Positions 50,829-59,754 of a stretch of DNA of 64,000 nucleotides are shown here, in pieces (the first letter of the stretch is position 1; the number at the start of each line of letters is the position of its first letter). The notes below the pieces were generated by a model that was not told the origin of the DNA, did not search any database, and saw only the letters and a program-made list of their open reading frames with translations. The position numbers and the translations under genes were made by a program. This stretch comes from Pirellulaceae bacterium (GTDB taxonomy: Bacteria; Planctomycetota; Planctomycetia; Pirellulales; Pirellulaceae), in contig JANQLU010000052.1 of the NCBI GenBank assembly GCA_028280445.1, positions 62,001-126,000 of the forward strand. The letters are read 5' to 3'.

Positions 50829-51281
50829 GTTGATTTGATGGGATTTGAGAATGATTTTCGTCGTGATTTGTCAGTGAGACCTGGACTGATTTTAGGATGA
50901 GAATCTAAGGCTTCGCAATATTGGGGAAGCAAATCTAGCAGCGGGTGAGCTACACCACCCGCCCCACTCTTCACGCGAGTAGCGAACCAGCTAAGCGGGG
51001 CGTTCTGTCCAGGTGGAGAAACGCAAGGCGGTAATTTTTTTGAAGCCTAGGTGTTTGGGTAGTTGGTTGGTTTGTTGCGCTACCGGTGTCAGTGTGTTGG
51101 TAGGTTGGTTGTGGGAGGTTCAAAGAAAATTACAAAGCCGCGTTTACTACCTTGACAGGTTGCTCCCGCGTGCGGATAAAACTCTCGCGAAGATGGGGCA
51201 GGCGTGTTTAAAAACAAAGGCCGCGTACGATACCAAAGCACAGTTGGTATGCAAAACCCGCTTTCAATTTATAGACTTGGT
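50829..51281. other. Spacer, no gene seen
   Basis: About 450 bases. GCGGGTG and CACCCGC form a small hairpin at about 50940-50961. A plus-strand frame (51013-51384) runs into the convergent gene and has no family features, so I do not call it. Confidence 0.5.
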
Positions 51282-52673
51282 TTACTTCAAGTCATCGGGG
51301 TGTTCGCCGAGTTTGAACAATACGCCGTATTTGCTTTGTGATAAGATCTTGTTGAGTTGGATTCGTTTTCCAAAAACAAGTTGAGCAGCTGCTCCAACTA
51401 CAGCTCCAAGTCCGCTCGCAATAAAACTCGTGTTGACGTCACTCCCCGCAAACAGTGATACCGATAAAAACACGAATGCAGGCGTAATCGTGGAGGTTAA
51501 TACTTTAAAATCGCCTTCGTTTTTGACAGCCTCTAGTTGTAGTTTTAACTGACGTAGGGCAGGTCGAATGCTGTCGTTAATAATTCTGTCAACGTCTTTT
51601 TCGATTGTGTCGTTGTTGTCGTCTGACCTCACCAAATCATCAACGGCATTCCAAAGAACAACTAGTTCATTTTGAAACCTTGTCCTTAGTTTGACGACCT
51701 GCTCCACAGAGTATTTTTCCATGTTTGGAAAACGCTCTTCAATCATCACTTTTGTAACCCTTGCAGAAACCAATGAATTTGTTTTGTCTATTTCCGACTC
51801 CACTTTGAAAAGATTGGATACAAATTGGGTCGCAGCAAAAAAAGACTCATCAAAAGTTAATAGAACCGCATGCTTATCAGCCAAAACTTGAATACAAATC
51901 AAGATGTAAAGCAAAAAACAAAATGCTTCGTCTATGTCAATTGTGTCTTGCTTGTCTACTAATTCATATATTTGATCTAGAATGTCTGGAGGTGCTTTTG
52001 CTTCGAAAATATAGATGATGGACAGAATTATCGAGTCCAATGACGCAGGACAGGCAGTTTGATGCGTATACAACAATTCAATTGCAGTTTCCATGCGTTC
52101 GCGTGCTGATTTTCTTAAACGCCTTTGCTTTGCAGAAGAATACCTGTTTTGTTTTTCACGGTCTCGTTTTAAGCGTTCACGGTTTGCATTGAGGCTATAG
52201 GTGAAACGCTCAAAAGTCTCATCCATAATTTTATTGAATTCGATCTGATTTTTTGGTCCCACAAAGAAATTATCCGTTAATGGAATGACGAATCCTTTGT
52301 TGACTGCAGTTTGCAACTGAGGTGCAAAATCAGTTACAAATTCTTCATAATCTTCGAAATCGTGACGGGGAAGTGTTGGTAAAGTATTTAATCGAAAAGA
52401 CTCCGCCGATTCCAAAAGCGTCGCATCTGTTTCCTTCATGCTGCCAAGTTCTTGAATAATGTCTTCCTTCGATTTGCCTTTGGCCAGCTGCTCTTTGTAA
52501 AATTGAAATTTGAATTCTTTGAACGCGTGGTAGCTGTACGCGGATTTGAATGTCGGGACCCATCCTGGGTTTAAACCTGAAAACACATAAGTCTTCTCAG
52601 AGAAAAAGATTGAGTGCTTTAAGCACCGTACAAAATCGGGTCCGGTGTCAGGGCACAAAAGCGTATTTCGCAT
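51282..52673 (-). CDS. Orphan protein of unknown function with C-terminal hydrophobic segment
   Basis: 463 residues, with GAGGT twelve bases before the ATG. No signal peptide. The N-terminal 150 residues include KTYVFSGLNPGWVPTFKSAY and DFEDYEEFVTDFAPQLQTAV. The middle is helical with a basic stretch (RLKRDREKQNRYSSAKQRRL). The last 90 residues carry a hydrophobic part (ITPAFVFLSVSLFAG, FIASGLGAVVGAAAQLVF). The gene is AT-rich compared with its neighbours. I recognise no domain. It could be a foreign acquisition, perhaps of defence or regulatory type, but nothing in the sequence proves that. Confidence 0.8.
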   Translation of the reverse strand: MRNTLLCPDTGPDFVRCLKHSIFFSEKTYVFSGLNPGWVPTFKSAYSYHAFKEFKFQFYKEQLAKGKSKEDIIQELGSMKETDATLLESAESFRLNTLPTLPRHDFEDYEEFVTDFAPQLQTAVNKGFVIPLTDNFFVGPKNQIEFNKIMDETFERFTYSLNANRERLKRDREKQNRYSSAKQRRLRKSARERMETAIELLYTHQTACPASLDSIILSIIYIFEAKAPPDILDQIYELVDKQDTIDIDEAFCFLLYILICIQVLADKHAVLLTFDESFFAATQFVSNLFKVESEIDKTNSLVSARVTKVMIEERFPNMEKYSVEQVVKLRTRFQNELVVLWNAVDDLVRSDDNNDTIEKDVDRIINDSIRPALRQLKLQLEAVKNEGDFKVLTSTITPAFVFLSVSLFAGSDVNTSFIASGLGAVVGAAAQLVFGKRIQLNKILSQSKYGVLFKLGEHPDDLK

Positions 52674-52984
52674 AAGCCATTACCTCGTAATGTCGCACCA
52701 ATCAAACATAAAGCCTCGCATCTGGCAAAGCCCCCCAGACCTTTATAACATGGGGGGTTCTATCACCCCGATTCCTCCCAAACAGCGTTGCCTTACGGAC
52801 ATTTGTAGGCAGTTGGCTGGGGAAATGGTGATTTGCGGGGTGGCCATGTTGATCATGATAGCAATCCGCTTTTAGCGTTGGGCTTTTCAATCAACTCAAA
52901 GTCTCAAGTTCGATGGGCATTTGGTCTGTCGATTGCCCGGTAAGATAGCTCCCTTGGGGTCCGGGGGCAATGAGCTTCGTTCTA
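52674..52984. promoter_or_regulatory. Spacer with a C6/G6 inverted repeat
   Basis: CCCCCC (52732-52737) and GGGGGG (52753-52758) face each other around CAGACCTTTATAACATG, which includes a -10-like TTATAA on the minus strand, about 60 bases before the ATG at 52673. It could be an operator-promoter for that gene. ATTGCCCGG and CCGGGGGCAAT (about 52934-52970) form another hairpin near the end of the TPR gene. Confidence 0.35.
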
Positions 52985-54178
52985 TTACTTGTCACGCTTC
53001 AAGTTTTGGCGCAGGTCTATTTTGCCAGGCGGTTTTTTTTGGTCCTGACTGCGAATAGCGAGTTTCTTTTTGTATTGAGCCAACCTGTAATCGAGTGAAT
53101 TCCTTTTTGAAACACTCTTGTCTTTGGCTAGATTGATGGCCTGCAATTGATATTTGATCGCGTCTTCAAATTCACCATTTTCGGCGTAGGCTGCGGCAAG
53201 TGTATCCAAATGATCATAGTTTTTCCATTTGGACAAGTCGCATGCAGACTTTGCAAGTTTCACAGCACGTTTTCCGTTTCGCATGCGTTTGTGTTTGCAG
53301 GTTGACAATAACCATGCATAATGGTTGAGTGCAAAGGAGTATTCGGGATCCAATTTCAAGACGTATTCATAATCACTAATCGCTTTTTCGTATTCGTCAA
53401 TTTGGTGGTAGCAATATCCACGAGATGCGATTGCAATTCTGAGTTTTGGTGCAAGTTTCAACGCTAAATTGTAATCACTGATCGCATTATCGTATTTGCC
53501 CAAGGATTCGTAGCTTTGACCTCGATTCGCGTAGATGGCGTATTCGGGCTCACCTATATTGATTGCAAGCGTATACGCGTCTATTGCCTTGTCTTCTTTA
53601 TCAAGGCCGCTATATGCCATTCCTTGATAATGGAGAAGTACTGAAGTTTTGGGCCCGAGTCGAAACGCACGGTCGAATTCCGCAATGGCATCTTTATACC
53701 GTTTTGAGTATACCAGCGAAACTGCAAGTTTACGGCTCGCCTTAGCATTCTTTTGATTAAGGCGCAAGGCAGCATCAAAGTTTTCGCTGGCCTCCGGATA
53801 TCGTTCTAGTTCGAACAAGACTACGCCTCTAGCATAGTAGTTGGTTTCAAGTTGACCTTTGAAGAAGTCGTCGGCATGCTTGTCGAGCTTAATTACGTCT
53901 CTCTTTTTAATGTACCCTGAGAATTTGGCGGTTTGAATCTTAATTTCGTCCTTGTCGATCCTGAGTATGCGCAATACTTCACCTGCATCAAGTAAACCTA
54001 CTTGTTTTCTACTAAACATAACGGGTATCGAGCCGCGGCGTGTGACGACCAAGTCATCGCGTTGGAATTCCTTTTGCGCAGCTAATTGGGAAATAAATGG
54101 CGTCCAAGCAAATACTGCAATTGTGAACAGTGCAGTACTCGTTACGCTTCTTGCGAAACACGTGTATATAGATCGCAT
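52985..54178 (-). CDS. Exported TPR protein
   Basis: 397 residues from the ATG at 54178, with GGAG eleven bases upstream. Signal peptide ALFTIAVFAWTPFISQLAAQ. Residues 35-110 form a small beta domain (DDLVVTRRGSIPVMFSRKQV, EVLRILRIDKDEIKIQTAKF) like an SH3-type module. From about 115 there are seven or so tetratricopeptide repeats: YYARGVVLFELERYPEASEN, ALRLNQKNAKASRKLAVSLV, YANRGQSYESLGKYDNAISD and YCYHQIDEYEKAISDYEYVL. It probably acts as a scaffold in the periplasm. Confidence 0.92.
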   Translation of the reverse strand: MRSIYTCFARSVTSTALFTIAVFAWTPFISQLAAQKEFQRDDLVVTRRGSIPVMFSRKQVGLLDAGEVLRILRIDKDEIKIQTAKFSGYIKKRDVIKLDKHADDFFKGQLETNYYARGVVLFELERYPEASENFDAALRLNQKNAKASRKLAVSLVYSKRYKDAIAEFDRAFRLGPKTSVLLHYQGMAYSGLDKEDKAIDAYTLAINIGEPEYAIYANRGQSYESLGKYDNAISDYNLALKLAPKLRIAIASRGYCYHQIDEYEKAISDYEYVLKLDPEYSFALNHYAWLLSTCKHKRMRNGKRAVKLAKSACDLSKWKNYDHLDTLAAAYAENGEFEDAIKYQLQAINLAKDKSVSKRNSLDYRLAQYKKKLAIRSQDQKKPPGKIDLRQNLKRDK

Positions 54179-55411
54179 TGTAAACAACTCCAAATTGTTC
54201 CCAACTGTCAAGTTGAGGTGGGTGTAAGCTAGATCAGAACAAATCTCGGCAAGACCAATGTTTCGCCACGATACAGAAATGCTATCAGTTGCAAATTGAA
54301 AGTACAAATTTTGCTAGGAGTGTGGGGAAGCAAGAAGATGATAGTCAAGCCCGAAGGAAGGAAATGGCAAGCCTATACTTGAAGGGTACACCACCGAGCT
54401 AACGCGAATGATTCACAACTCGAAACCCAGAGTTGGCCCCGCCACTCTGACGTCTATACTTTCTATTGCTAAGAGCAAAAAAAAAGGGCCGTGTTACCAC
54501 GCACGGACCCCGACCGATCGACGACAACTATCAACGTCGATATAGCCATTTTCCAGAAAAAAAATTTCTGGTCAACGAGAAAAATTATAGTGGAAATTCC
54601 CGCCGCTAGCCTACTCTGATTCGGGCCGTTGTTTGACAAAAACGTGCACTTTTTGGATGCACCAAAAACACCCAAAATCGGACTCAAAAAACGGGTGGGG
54701 AAGAATTATCGCGACGTTGAAAATCTTCATACGTCTAGGCATTTTTGTATCACGAACCGAACATAACAAACATTATCGGACGTTGGGGATTGGCCTAAAT
54801 AATAGACTCTGCACTGTTCTTTCCTACGCTTTTCAAAGTCTCGAATATGGTCGCTTTGCTTTGTCTGATTGAGTCGATAAATCGATGCGTCAAGAAGCGC
54901 TGGGCGCCTTGCAAAGGCGCATTTCCAAGCGGTTCAAAATCACTGCGCCATCGCGCGATGCCAACAGAAAATTCATTCTCCCAGTTCCCAATTCCGCGAA
55001 CGAAATTTCGCAGTAGCGGATACAAAAAATGTGCTTCGGAAATGTGTTCCAAAAAAGTAATCTCAGAATCGATTCAATGTGGTGCGTGAAATGCCGCTGC
55101 AGAGTCCATTTGGGTGAAAATTGGATGACGGGTCCGGCATCGGTCAATCGATAGCCTTATTTTCGGATGAATCGTTTCAAACCGTCGCAGTCCGGCAAAA
55201 ACGTCTTGGCAAAACGGTCATCGCAAGTAAATATCTTTGGCCGACTAATTCCAAGCAGTTTTCGTCGAATTCCCTACCTTTCTGGCTTCCAATTTCATCG
55301 TTTCGCAGGTCGAATTTTGCAATCCGGTAATTAAACTGGAGTTGACGGCTCGTATAATTAGCCGCCCTTGTCGAACCCGGTTTCCTTCGTCTCAATTTCC
55401 TGTACTCGTCG
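54179..55411. other. Long spacer without a clear gene
   Basis: About 1.2 kb. Frames here (for example 54795-55147 on the minus strand) overlap each other and show no family features. An orphan minus-strand terminator lies at 54477-54510. No dispersed repeat from the six families is visible. The segment could hold a small RNA or decayed genes. Confidence 0.55.
54477..54510 (-). terminator. Orphan Rho-independent terminator (minus strand)
   Basis: On the minus strand GGGTCCGTG and CACGGCCC pair with one bulged base and are followed by nine T residues. No gene ends just upstream of it on this strand, so it may end a non-coding transcript beginning right of 54511. Confidence 0.6.
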
Positions 55412-56680
55412 ATGATCAGCATCATTGGAATTGCGCTGGCAGCGCTATTGCTGTTTCTGGTTTTGCATGCCTGGGTCTGCGCGTTGATTTTTCTGTTTCA
55501 AACGCGCCGAGCTCCCGTCACTCGCGCGAATGACCAACAGTTGCCCAAAGCGGCGATACTGATGGGACTCAAAGGTGCCGATCCCGATCTGGCCGAAGGT
55601 TTGCAGCGGCTAATCCAACAAGACTATCCGGATTTCGAATTCCACATTGTTGTTGACAGTCGAAACGATCCAGCCTGGCCGGTTGTTCAACAAGCGATCG
55701 AGGCGACGGCGGCGGACCACGTTTTCGTCGATGTCTATCGCCCAAGTCGAGACACGGGTCCGGTCAACTGTACTAACGCCAAACAAGTTCAAATTCTCCG
55801 CGGATTGGATGATTCGATCGATGTTGTCGCGATGGCCGATGGTGACTTGATGGCTCACCCCAACTGGCTGCGCGATTTGGTGTCGCCGTTGGTCAATGAA
55901 GAAAACGTCGGAGCCACATTTGGCAACCGTTGGTTCATGCCGGAAATTGGCCGCTGGGGTTCGCTGGTTCGCTATGTCTGGAATTCCGTCGCCGTGGTTT
56001 CCATGTATTTTTTAAACGCGCCGTGGGGAGGCTGTTACGCGATTCGAATGAGTGTTGTGCGCGAAATGGGTTTGATTGACAAATGGGCCAAAGTCCTGGC
56101 CTTCGATGCATCGACACCGCGCGATTTGAAACAGTCCGGTTTGAAACTTCGTTTTGTGCCTTCGCTGATCATGCCAAATTATGAAGAATGTCGTTTGAGT
56201 TTTTGTCACAATTTTTTTCAACGACAATTGACTTGGACGCGGCTCTATCATCCGGCGTGGAACGTGATTGCCATGTACGGCATCGTCGCCGGACTGGTTC
56301 CCCTGCTCAGTTTGATTTGGATTCCCGTATCGTTCCTAACGGGCAATCCATTCACCGCATGGTTGGTGATTGGCGGATTGATTTTCAATTGGTTGGTCCA
56401 ATGGATGTTGCTTTATTATTTGCAATCCAACATGGAGCCAATCATGATGGAATCTGGTAAAGAAAAACGATGGTTCAATACAACGCGTGGGATCAAGCTG
56501 TTACTTGTGATCCCGTTAACGCAGTTGATTCAGTTTTCTGCAATGTTGGCAGCAATGATTTGCAGAAAAGTTCGGTGGCGTGGGATTCAACTTGAGATTC
56601 ATTCACCGACGGACATCCGCATGGTCGGCTCCGTCGATCCTGAAGCCATCATTGCAAAAAATGCCCGCGAGTCCATTTGA
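55412..56680 (+). CDS. Membrane glycosyltransferase family 2
   Basis: 422 residues. One N-terminal membrane helix (GIALAALLLFLVLHAWVC), a GT-A domain (about 45-270) and three or four C-terminal helices. The GT2 blocks are AAILMGLKGADPDL, ADGDLMAHPNWL (DxD-like), NAPWGGCYAIR and a QRQLTWTR motif like the QxxRW of processive GT2 enzymes. It resembles ceramide glucosyltransferase/HpnI-like enzymes that put a sugar on a lipid. First gene of the five-gene sugar operon; the next gene begins 11 bases after its stop. Confidence 0.92.
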   Translation: MISIIGIALAALLLFLVLHAWVCALIFLFQTRRAPVTRANDQQLPKAAILMGLKGADPDLAEGLQRLIQQDYPDFEFHIVVDSRNDPAWPVVQQAIEATAADHVFVDVYRPSRDTGPVNCTNAKQVQILRGLDDSIDVVAMADGDLMAHPNWLRDLVSPLVNEENVGATFGNRWFMPEIGRWGSLVRYVWNSVAVVSMYFLNAPWGGCYAIRMSVVREMGLIDKWAKVLAFDASTPRDLKQSGLKLRFVPSLIMPNYEECRLSFCHNFFQRQLTWTRLYHPAWNVIAMYGIVAGLVPLLSLIWIPVSFLTGNPFTAWLVIGGLIFNWLVQWMLLYYLQSNMEPIMMESGKEKRWFNTTRGIKLLLVIPLTQLIQFSAMLAAMICRKVRWRGIQLEIHSPTDIRMVGSVDPEAIIAKNARESI

Positions 56681-56691
56681 GGTAGCATCAC

Positions 56692-57477
56692 GTGAAAGTC
56701 GCAATACTTGCTGGTGGAAAAGGCGTTCGCTATTCGTGCAACAACGAAAAAGTACCGAAGCCACTTGCACCGATCGGAGGCCGACCGATACTCTGGCATC
56801 TGTTCAAATATTATCAGTCGTTTGGATTCCATGATTTTGTGATTGCCTTGGGGCATCGTGGGCACCAGATTCGACAACACTTTCGTGCCCGATCCCGATC
56901 CCCTGTCGCGGTCGGTCACCTTCGTTCCAATGGTTCGAATGGTTCCAATGGTTCGGCGGTTTGGAATAATCGCGAACCGCTGCAGCTGGATTTCGTCGAT
57001 ACCGGAATAAACACGCCGACGGCAGCGCGTGTTCGACGGCTCCGGGATCATCTCGACGACGGACCTTTCATGATGACTTGGAGTGACGGGTTGGCGGACA
57101 TCGACCTCGACCGTTTGCTGGATTTTCATCGCTCGCATGGAAAACTCGCGACGGTGACCGCGGTGCATCCCCCTGCTCGCTTTGGCGAATTAACAATCGA
57201 TGGTGATTGCGTCACGGCCTTTCACGAAAAACCGAAACACTTGAAAAAAGAATGGATTAACGGAGCGTTCTTTGTGCTCGAACCGGGCATCTTTGATTAC
57301 ATTCCCGATCGCGACGTGGCCTGGGAACGCGAGCCGATGGAAAACCTCGCGCGTGATGGTCAATTGATGGCGTATCGACATTCCGGTTTCTGGCAGTGCA
57401 TGGACACGGTCACGGAACAAAAATTGTTAGAAGACTTTTGGCAATCGGGCAACGCGCCCTGGAAACGATGGAACTAA
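56692..57477 (+). CDS. Sugar-1-phosphate nucleotidyltransferase (RfbF-like)
   Basis: 261 residues from a GTG; GAGGTAG overlaps the previous stop codon. The nucleotide-binding start is ILAGGKGVRY, then VPKPLAPIGGRPILWHLFKY and DFVIALGHRGHQIRQHF. This resembles glucose-1-phosphate cytidylyltransferase RfbF, which makes CDP-glucose. The substrate Asp is in FMMTWSDGLADIDL. A three-fold NGS repeat (56932-56958) sits in the substrate-side insertion, where the family is variable. It supplies an activated sugar for the enzymes that follow. Confidence 0.9.
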   Translation: MKVAILAGGKGVRYSCNNEKVPKPLAPIGGRPILWHLFKYYQSFGFHDFVIALGHRGHQIRQHFRARSRSPVAVGHLRSNGSNGSNGSAVWNNREPLQLDFVDTGINTPTAARVRRLRDHLDDGPFMMTWSDGLADIDLDRLLDFHRSHGKLATVTAVHPPARFGELTIDGDCVTAFHEKPKHLKKEWINGAFFVLEPGIFDYIPDRDVAWEREPMENLARDGQLMAYRHSGFWQCMDTVTEQKLLEDFWQSGNAPWKRWN

Positions 57478-57478
57478 A

Positions 57479-58513
57479 ATGAAAGTATTAGTAACCGGAA
57501 ATCTTGGTTACATCGGGACGGTTTTGACCCCGATGCTGTTGGACTCGGGGCACGACGTGGTGGGTCTCGATAGCGACCTGTATCGCGACGGAGATTTTTC
57601 GAATCCTCCTGACACGCCGACGATCATCAAAGATATTCGCGACATCGAGCGATCGGATCTGGAAGGTTTCGAAGCAGTGATTCATTTGGCGGGTATCTCT
57701 AACGATCCCCTGGGTGATCTGAATCCCGACGCCACTTATGAAATCAATCATCGGGCGGCCGTTCACGTGGCGCGGCTGGCAAAAGACGTGGGCGTGCAAA
57801 AGTTTCTGTTCGCATCGTCCTGCAGTCTTTATGGTGCGTCCAACGATGAGTTGCTGGATGAAAATTCAGATTTCAATCCGGTCACTCCGTATGGCGAGTC
57901 CAAGATTCTTGTTGAACAGGATTTGCAGGAACTTGCCAGTGATACTTTTGCACCCACTTATCTGCGTGCGGGAACCGTTTACGGAATCTCGCCACGACTA
58001 CGCGGTGACTTGGTCGTCAACAACTTGACGGGATACGCCGTGACCACAAACCAGGTGTTTCTGAAAAGTGACGGGACGGCATGGCGGCCTTTGGTCCACG
58101 TCGAAGATATCGCCCGCGCCTACACTGCTTTGCTGGAGATGCCCCTCGAACAAGTTTGCAATGAAGCATTTAATGTTGGTCGCAGCGGCGAAAATTATCA
58201 AATACGAGACGTCGCGAATCAAGTTTCCGAAGTGACCAACTGTGAAGTGCAGTTTGCCGCAGGAGCCTCGGCCGACAAACGATGTTACAACGTTGATTTC
58301 TCTAAATTGGAACAGACGGTTCCCGGTTACCAGCCCCAATGGAATTTGCGAGCCGGAATCGAACAGATTTACCGAGCTTATTTGGAATTCGGTTTAACTG
58401 AGGAAGCGTTTCTGGGCACAAAATTTTTGAGGATCAACTGTGTCAAAGAACGTCAGGCGAACGGCGAGTTGGATTTGCAATTGTGTTGGGTGTCAAATTC
58501 AGTAACGTCATGA
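57479..58513 (+). CDS. NAD-dependent sugar epimerase/dehydratase (extended SDR)
   Basis: 344 residues, one base after the previous stop. The Rossmann motif is GNLGYIGTVL, the catalytic site is ASSCSLYGASNDE and TPYGESKILVE (the YxxxK), and LVHVEDIARAY is the usual C-terminal block. It belongs to the WcaG-type nucleotide-sugar epimerases. The GNLGYIG form and the SCSLYG motif fit those found in clusters with C-methyltransferases. It acts on the nucleotide sugar in the cytoplasm. Its stop codon overlaps the next start (ATGA). Confidence 0.93.
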   Translation: MKVLVTGNLGYIGTVLTPMLLDSGHDVVGLDSDLYRDGDFSNPPDTPTIIKDIRDIERSDLEGFEAVIHLAGISNDPLGDLNPDATYEINHRAAVHVARLAKDVGVQKFLFASSCSLYGASNDELLDENSDFNPVTPYGESKILVEQDLQELASDTFAPTYLRAGTVYGISPRLRGDLVVNNLTGYAVTTNQVFLKSDGTAWRPLVHVEDIARAYTALLEMPLEQVCNEAFNVGRSGENYQIRDVANQVSEVTNCEVQFAAGASADKRCYNVDFSKLEQTVPGYQPQWNLRAGIEQIYRAYLEFGLTEEAFLGTKFLRINCVKERQANGELDLQLCWVSNSVTS

Positions 58514-59754
58514 TTACAAAATTGCGTACGATCGACGGCTGCCGAATTTGCGGCGAGCCCAACCTGCAAGCGATTCGTGAGTTTGGCGATATGCCATTGG
58601 CGGATGGTTTACGATTAGCGCCCTCAACCTCCGACGAAGATCGTTTCCCACTGACCGTTTCATTCTGTAGAAATTGTTCGCTGGTGCAAACATTGGAAAA
58701 CGTGGACCCGCGGATTTTGTTTGGCGGCGACTATCCTTATTTTGCTTCTTGTTCGACAACCTGGGTAGAACACAATCGCAAACACGTCGAAGAGTTGATT
58801 GAGTCCAGGTATTTGAATTCGAACAGTCTGGTTTGTGAAATCGCGAGCAACGACGGCTACTTGCTACAACATTTTTTGCCGCGTGACATTCCAGTTCTGG
58901 GAATCGATCCGGCACCCGAACCCGTCGCGGCGGCGCGTGAAAAAGGAATTCCCGTCCGCGAAGAATTTTTTCGATCCGCTCTGGTGGACGAATTGGTGCC
59001 CATCCATGGACATGCCGATGTGATCATTGGCAACAACGTGTTGGCTCATGTTCAGGATCTGAACGATCTGATTGACGGTGTCGCTCGCCTGCTCAAGCCA
59101 GATGGTGCCGGAGTTTTTGAGTTTCCCTACCTGGGTGATCTCATCGAGCATTGCGAATTTGACACGATTTACCATGAACACCATTGCTATTTTTCGTTGA
59201 CGGCAATCGATCGACTGGCACAACAGCATGGGCTTTATCTGAACGATGTACGGCCCTTGGCAACGCATGGCGGGTCCGTTCGAGTCTCTCTGGAAAAAAT
59301 CGATCGTCGCAAAAGTTGCGTTGATCAATTGCTCGCGAAAGAACGCGACAACGGCCTCACCGAATTTTCTTTTTTCGAGTCTTTCTCAGATCGAATCGAA
59401 TCCATCGGTTCAAGACTGAGAGATTTGCTGACGGAAATTCGACGGGATAACAAAACGGTCGTTGGTTATGCGGCTGCAGCCAAGGGCGCGATGTTGCTCA
59501 ACGGAACAGGCATCGCCAAACACCTGGACTACGTTGTCGATCGGAACGAGTTCAAGCAAGGTCGCTTTATGCCAGGCACGAATCTGGAAATTTATCCGCC
59601 GGAAAAAATATTACAAGATCAACCAGACTATTTGTTGTTGCTGGCCTGGAACTTGAAAGATGAAATTATTCAGCAGCAAGGCGAATACTCGGCTCGGGGT
59701 GGCAAGTTTATTGTTCCCATTCCTGATCCCGTCGTGGTACAGTCGGCACAATGA
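58510..59754 (+). CDS. Zinc-finger SAM-dependent sugar C-methyltransferase (NovU/TylC3-like), first copy
   Basis: 414 residues from the ATG at 58510, overlapping the preceding stop (an in-frame start at 58483 is unlikely). The N-terminal zinc site has CRICG (about 11-15) and CRNCS (about 53-57). The SAM motif is CEIASNDGYLLQ. FDTIYHEHHCYFS is the family's catalytic block, and VGYAAAAKGAMLLNG starts the C-terminal Rossmann domain. Enzymes with this layout methylate C-3 of keto-sugars. The stop overlaps the ATG of the second copy. Confidence 0.94.
   Translation: MITKLRTIDGCRICGEPNLQAIREFGDMPLADGLRLAPSTSDEDRFPLTVSFCRNCSLVQTLENVDPRILFGGDYPYFASCSTTWVEHNRKHVEELIESRYLNSNSLVCEIASNDGYLLQHFLPRDIPVLGIDPAPEPVAAAREKGIPVREEFFRSALVDELVPIHGHADVIIGNNVLAHVQDLNDLIDGVARLLKPDGAGVFEFPYLGDLIEHCEFDTIYHEHHCYFSLTAIDRLAQQHGLYLNDVRPLATHGGSVRVSLEKIDRRKSCVDQLLAKERDNGLTEFSFFESFSDRIESIGSRLRDLLTEIRRDNKTVVGYAAAAKGAMLLNGTGIAKHLDYVVDRNEFKQGRFMPGTNLEIYPPEKILQDQPDYLLLLAWNLKDEIIQQQGEYSARGGKFIVPIPDPVVVQSAQ

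Noticed and set aside
51013..51384. Plus-strand frame of 123 codons
   Set aside because: Its 3' half overlaps the convergent gene 51282-52673 and nothing in it resembles a family.
54795..55147. Two overlapping minus-strand frames
   Set aside because: They overlap each other in different phases and neither has a good start or recognisable motif.
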